DNA from: Candidatus Curtissbacteria bacterium
Lineage (GTDB): Bacteria > Patescibacteria > Microgenomatia > Curtissbacterales > GWA2-41-24
Assembly: GCA_030647775.1 (NCBI GenBank)
Contig: JAUSJC010000005.1
Location: 31,361-95,360, forward strand
Reading direction: 5' to 3'
Length of the DNA stretch: 64,000 nucleotides
Positions 61,590 through 64,000 of this stretch are shown in pieces (position 1 is the first letter of the stretch; every line of letters starts with the position of its first letter). The notes under the pieces were generated by a model. The model worked only from the letters and a program-made list of their open reading frames with translations, ran no database searches and was not told where the DNA came from. The translations under genes and the position numbers were made by a program.

Positions 61590-63755
61590 TCAAGCCTTTG
61601 GCTCTTCGGGTTTACCCTCCGACCTGTCCGCCAAAACTTTAGTGTCGGCGGAAGCTTCCGGTACAGCGCCAGCGGAGATGGAAGCGAAGGAGGGTTTTGT
61701 CCAGCTTGCATATTTACACTTTGGATAGTTGGCGCATCCCCAAAACATTTTACCCCGTTTTGTTCTCTTCGTCACGATTTCCCCGCCGTCGTCCGGGCAA
61801 ATTAAACCCGTTGGCGCCGCCATCGTTTTGGTATTTTTGCAATCCGGGAAACCCGAACAGGCCATAAACTTTCCAAACCGGCCGTAGCGAATTACCATCG
61901 GCTTACCGCACTTTTCGCACGCCTCTCCGGTTTCCTCTACCTCCACTTTCATCTTCCCTGCCTCCTCCAGCACCTTTTCCACTTTTTGAATAAACGGCCC
62001 CCAGAAATCTTCCATCACGTGCGCCATTTTCTCTTCGCCTTGAGCGATTTTATCCAAATCCTCCTCCATCTTGGCCGTAAACGCCAAATCGATAATTTCC
62101 GGAAAATATTTTTCCAGAAAGTCGATAACGGTTTCGCCAACCGGCGTCGGCCCGATTTTTTTACTCTCCAGCTTTTCTATATACACCCGCTCATATAAAG
62201 TTGAAATCGTTGGCGCGTAAGTAGAAGGCCTGCCGATATCGTGTTTTTCCAGATCGCGGATTAAAGTTGCCTCGGTGTATCTCGGCGGCGGTTCGGTAAA
62301 TTTCTGCTCGGAATTTACCTTTTTAAGGTCTAAATCTTCGCCGTCGGAAAGGCTCGGCAAAATCTGCTCCGTTATCGGCGCCTTCTCGTAAACCTTATAC
62401 CAGCCGTCAAATTTAACCTTCTGCCCATTCGCCCGAAGAAGATAAGTATGAGGGGTGGCGGGGGCGGAGGGGGTCCCATCGAGCACCCGCAGGCCAACAG
62501 AACGATCTTGATCAAGGTTCGAGTCAGTACTGGCCGAGGACGTCGGATGGGACGAGCCCACGACAGGACCCCGAGCCTCCACATCAACCGTTGTCTCCGC
62601 AACCACCGCTTCGGCCATTTGGCAAACAACCATGCGCCTCCAAATTAGCTCATAAAGTTTTTTGTGGTCGGGGGAAACCGGCAGCTTGTCCGCTGTTGCG
62701 CTGACATTTGTCGGCCTGATCGCTTCATGCGCTTCCTGCGCCAATCGCGATTTTGCTTTATAATGCCTCGCATTGGCCGGCAAATAATCTTTTCCAAAAG
62801 TATCCGCGATATATTTACGAGTCGCCTCAACGGCCTTTGGCGAAAGGTTTACCGAATCGGTTCTCATGTAAGTTATCAACCCTTCTTCATACAAATCCTG
62901 CGCTATTCTCATCGTGCGCTTTGGCGCATATCCAAGACGGCTTGCGGCAATCTGTTGGAGTGTTGAAGTGGTAAATGGCGGGTTCGGGTATTTCTTGGCG
63001 TCTTTTGCCTCGACTTTAAGAATTTTATAAGCGGACTTTTCCAAATCTGCAATAACTTTATCTGCCTGATCTTTATTTGATACTGCCGCCTTTTCTTCCC
63101 CAATCTTGACTAGTGTCGCTATAAAACTCTGGCTCTTTGACTCTTTGCTACTTTGTAACTCTGCGCTGATAACCCAATACTCGACTGGCTTAAACCCCTC
63201 AATTTCGCGCTCGCGGTCAACAACAAGCCGCAGAGCCACCGATTGTACCCGCCCGGCAGAAAGTCCGCTTTTAACCTTTTTCCAAAGAAGCGGCGAAAGC
63301 TTATAACCGACTAACCTATCCAGAATTCTTCTGGCTTGCTGGGCATCGACCAAATCCGCATCAATCTGGCGCGGATGCTCAAACGCTTCCAACACCGCGT
63401 CTTTTGTAATTTCATGGAAAACAACTCGCTGGTACTTCGGATTTTTTAATTTCCCTTTTTCCTTTACAACTTCCAAAAGGTTCCAGGCAATTGCCTCGCC
63501 TTCGCGGTCCGGATCGGAAGCAAGCCACAAATTATCCGCCGCCGCCGCTTCCTTGGCCAAAATGTTAACCATTTTGATTTTTTCCTTGGGAATCACGTAC
63601 TTCGGCTCAAAACCATGTTCCACGTCCACGCCAAATTCTCCCCGCGGCAAATCCCGCACATGCCCCATGCTGGCGGTGATTTTGTAATCAGAACCCAAAA
63701 ATTGGGACAGCGTCCTTGCCTTTGTCGGACTTTCTACAATAACCAAATTCTTCAT
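61590..63755 (-). CDS. topA: DNA topoisomerase I with repeat insertions
   Basis: Relaxes negative supercoils. The Toprim start is NLVIVESPTKARTLSQFLG and NLWLASDPDREGEAIAW, the active-site Tyr is in EEGLITYMRTDS, and SAGRVQSVALRLVV follows the hinge. Residues about 405-443 (GPVVGSSHPT ... VLDGTPSAPAT) come from the repeat shared with dnaX. Two C-terminal zinc ribbons (CEKCGKPM..CSGFPDC, CPDDGGEI..CANYPKC) precede a tail with the repeat-derived SADTKVLADR. 721 residues. Confidence 0.95.
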   Translation of the reverse strand: MKNLVIVESPTKARTLSQFLGSDYKITASMGHVRDLPRGEFGVDVEHGFEPKYVIPKEKIKMVNILAKEAAAADNLWLASDPDREGEAIAWNLLEVVKEKGKLKNPKYQRVVFHEITKDAVLEAFEHPRQIDADLVDAQQARRILDRLVGYKLSPLLWKKVKSGLSAGRVQSVALRLVVDREREIEGFKPVEYWVISAELQSSKESKSQSFIATLVKIGEEKAAVSNKDQADKVIADLEKSAYKILKVEAKDAKKYPNPPFTTSTLQQIAASRLGYAPKRTMRIAQDLYEEGLITYMRTDSVNLSPKAVEATRKYIADTFGKDYLPANARHYKAKSRLAQEAHEAIRPTNVSATADKLPVSPDHKKLYELIWRRMVVCQMAEAVVAETTVDVEARGPVVGSSHPTSSASTDSNLDQDRSVGLRVLDGTPSAPATPHTYLLRANGQKVKFDGWYKVYEKAPITEQILPSLSDGEDLDLKKVNSEQKFTEPPPRYTEATLIRDLEKHDIGRPSTYAPTISTLYERVYIEKLESKKIGPTPVGETVIDFLEKYFPEIIDLAFTAKMEEDLDKIAQGEEKMAHVMEDFWGPFIQKVEKVLEEAGKMKVEVEETGEACEKCGKPMVIRYGRFGKFMACSGFPDCKNTKTMAAPTGLICPDDGGEIVTKRTKRGKMFWGCANYPKCKYASWTKPSFASISAGAVPEASADTKVLADRSEGKPEEPKA
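61617..61661. repeat. ADTK-type repeat at the end of topA
   Basis: TCCGACCTGTCCGCC ... GTGTCGGCGGAAGCTTCCGG, encoding SADTKVLADRSEGK; diverged copy of 12929-12970 in rpsF. Confidence 0.65.
62453..62571. repeat. ~120-bp LDGTPSA-type repeat inside topA
   Basis: Second copy of the repeat in dnaX (42181-42302), same orientation relative to its host gene and same reading frame. Shared blocks include GTCCCATCGAGC, CCCGCAGG, GGTTCGAGT, AGTACTG, GACGAGCCC and CGACAGGACCC. Confidence 0.88.
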
Positions 63756-63827
63756 TGTGCTTTTTACTCTCCATCTTTTTTATCATCCTTGTCAAGTAAA
63801 AGATTTCAAAATTCACCTATTTACCTA

Positions 63828-63871
63828 TTGACAACAATTCATATCAATGCAATGATTTAAATCATTGCATT
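63828..63871 (+). promoter_or_regulatory. Promoter and perfect 26-bp palindrome of the second TrpR-like gene
   Basis: TTGACA (63828-63833) with AATGAT (63851-63856) after 17 bp. A perfect 26-bp palindrome (63846-63871, arms AATGCAATGATTT/AAATCATTGCATT) covers the -10 and start point and ends at the ATG (63872). Confidence 0.7.
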
Positions 63872-64000
63872 ATGGCACAAGTATCTAGAAAACTTCTAAA
63901 TAAAAAGGTCGAGGATAAAATCTTTCAAACTTTCTGGGAAGCAATTGCTAAACTTCAGAATCAGAAAGAAATCCAAATGTTCTTACATGATCTTCTCTCC
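63872..64000 (+). CDS. TrpR/YerC-like regulator (5' part, cut by window edge)
   Basis: The first 43 residues (MAQVSRKLLNKKVEDKIFQTFWEAI, then LQNQKEIQMFLHDLLS) match the N-terminal helices of the TrpR-like/YerC family; compare the complete member at 13398 (LTELESHFSYLISSLNKPGDIKLFFDEFLT). It probably binds the perfect palindrome directly upstream. Confidence 0.65.
   Translation, partial: MAQVSRKLLNKKVEDKIFQTFWEAIAKLQNQKEIQMFLHDLLS

Noticed and set aside
1..64000. Alternative code with TGA read as Gly or Trp
   Set aside because: TGA ends several genes exactly at the expected family length (EamA exporter, sigma factor, dUTPase-like), so it acts as a stop.

Overview
The window reads like a chromosomal segment of a small-genome bacterium of the Candidate Phyla Radiation (Patescibacteria), most likely Microgenomates-like. 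This is an inference. It rests on the very dense coding, trimmed-down housekeeping proteins (HisRS without its anticodon-binding domain, trigger factor without its PPIase domain, a 154-residue EF-Ts), many short membrane-anchored orphan proteins, and palindromic repeats that also run in frame through conserved genes. TGA is used as a stop codon (e.g. 5545-5547, 6444-6446), so the code looks standard. I found no rRNA, tRNA, CRISPR array, prophage or insertion sequence.

Layout. 1-6450: the end of an MBL-fold hydrolase, a membrane-anchored Ig-like protein, an orphan, hisS, two sigma-factor genes and an EamA exporter. 6500-15000: rpmE, prfA, then on the minus strand an MFS exporter, HtrA and CtpA proteases, the rpsF-ssb-rpsR operon, a TrpR-like regulator and ychF. 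15000-19600: two toxin-antitoxin pairs placed tail to tail and a group of small envelope proteins. 19680-26180: an aspartate-to-lysine operon (dapL-lysA-lysC-dapB-dapA-asd). 26230-30130: malic enzyme, a formyltransferase, an M50-like membrane protein and rarA. 30190-35650: the full oxidative pentose phosphate branch (zwf, gnd, pgl) with cysS and a GIY-YIG gene. 35700-38930: ybaB, recR, hpf, a nucleotidyltransferase and a second GIY-YIG gene. 39000-46650: small envelope proteins, then dnaX, ybeY, yqeY, rpsU, HIT and a DHH-family protein. 46750-57060: a 1028-residue orphan, tig, proS, a CsaA-like protein, a PaaX/Cas2-like regulator, rseP, frr, tsf and rpsB. 57200-64000: a dTMP-synthesis operon (dUTPase/Dcd-like, thyA, folA, dcd, tmk, a deoxyribosyltransferase-like gene), topA and the start of another TrpR-like regulator.

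Two window-wide patterns stand out. First, at about twenty genes a sigma-70 type -10 hexamer lies only 6-10 bp before the start codon, often with a good -35 at 16-18 bp spacing, so the mRNAs should be leaderless or nearly so. The promoter also identifies the true start for several genes. Second, several families of short GC-rich palindromic repeats lie between genes and also inside housekeeping genes (prfA, ychF, rpsF, tig, dnaX, topA, recR, ybeY, cysS, probably rarA) without breaking the reading frame. Both single-domain GIY-YIG genes sit between such palindromes. Two regulator genes (TrpR-like, PaaX/Cas2-like) carry a second copy of their own promoter/operator just behind the gene.
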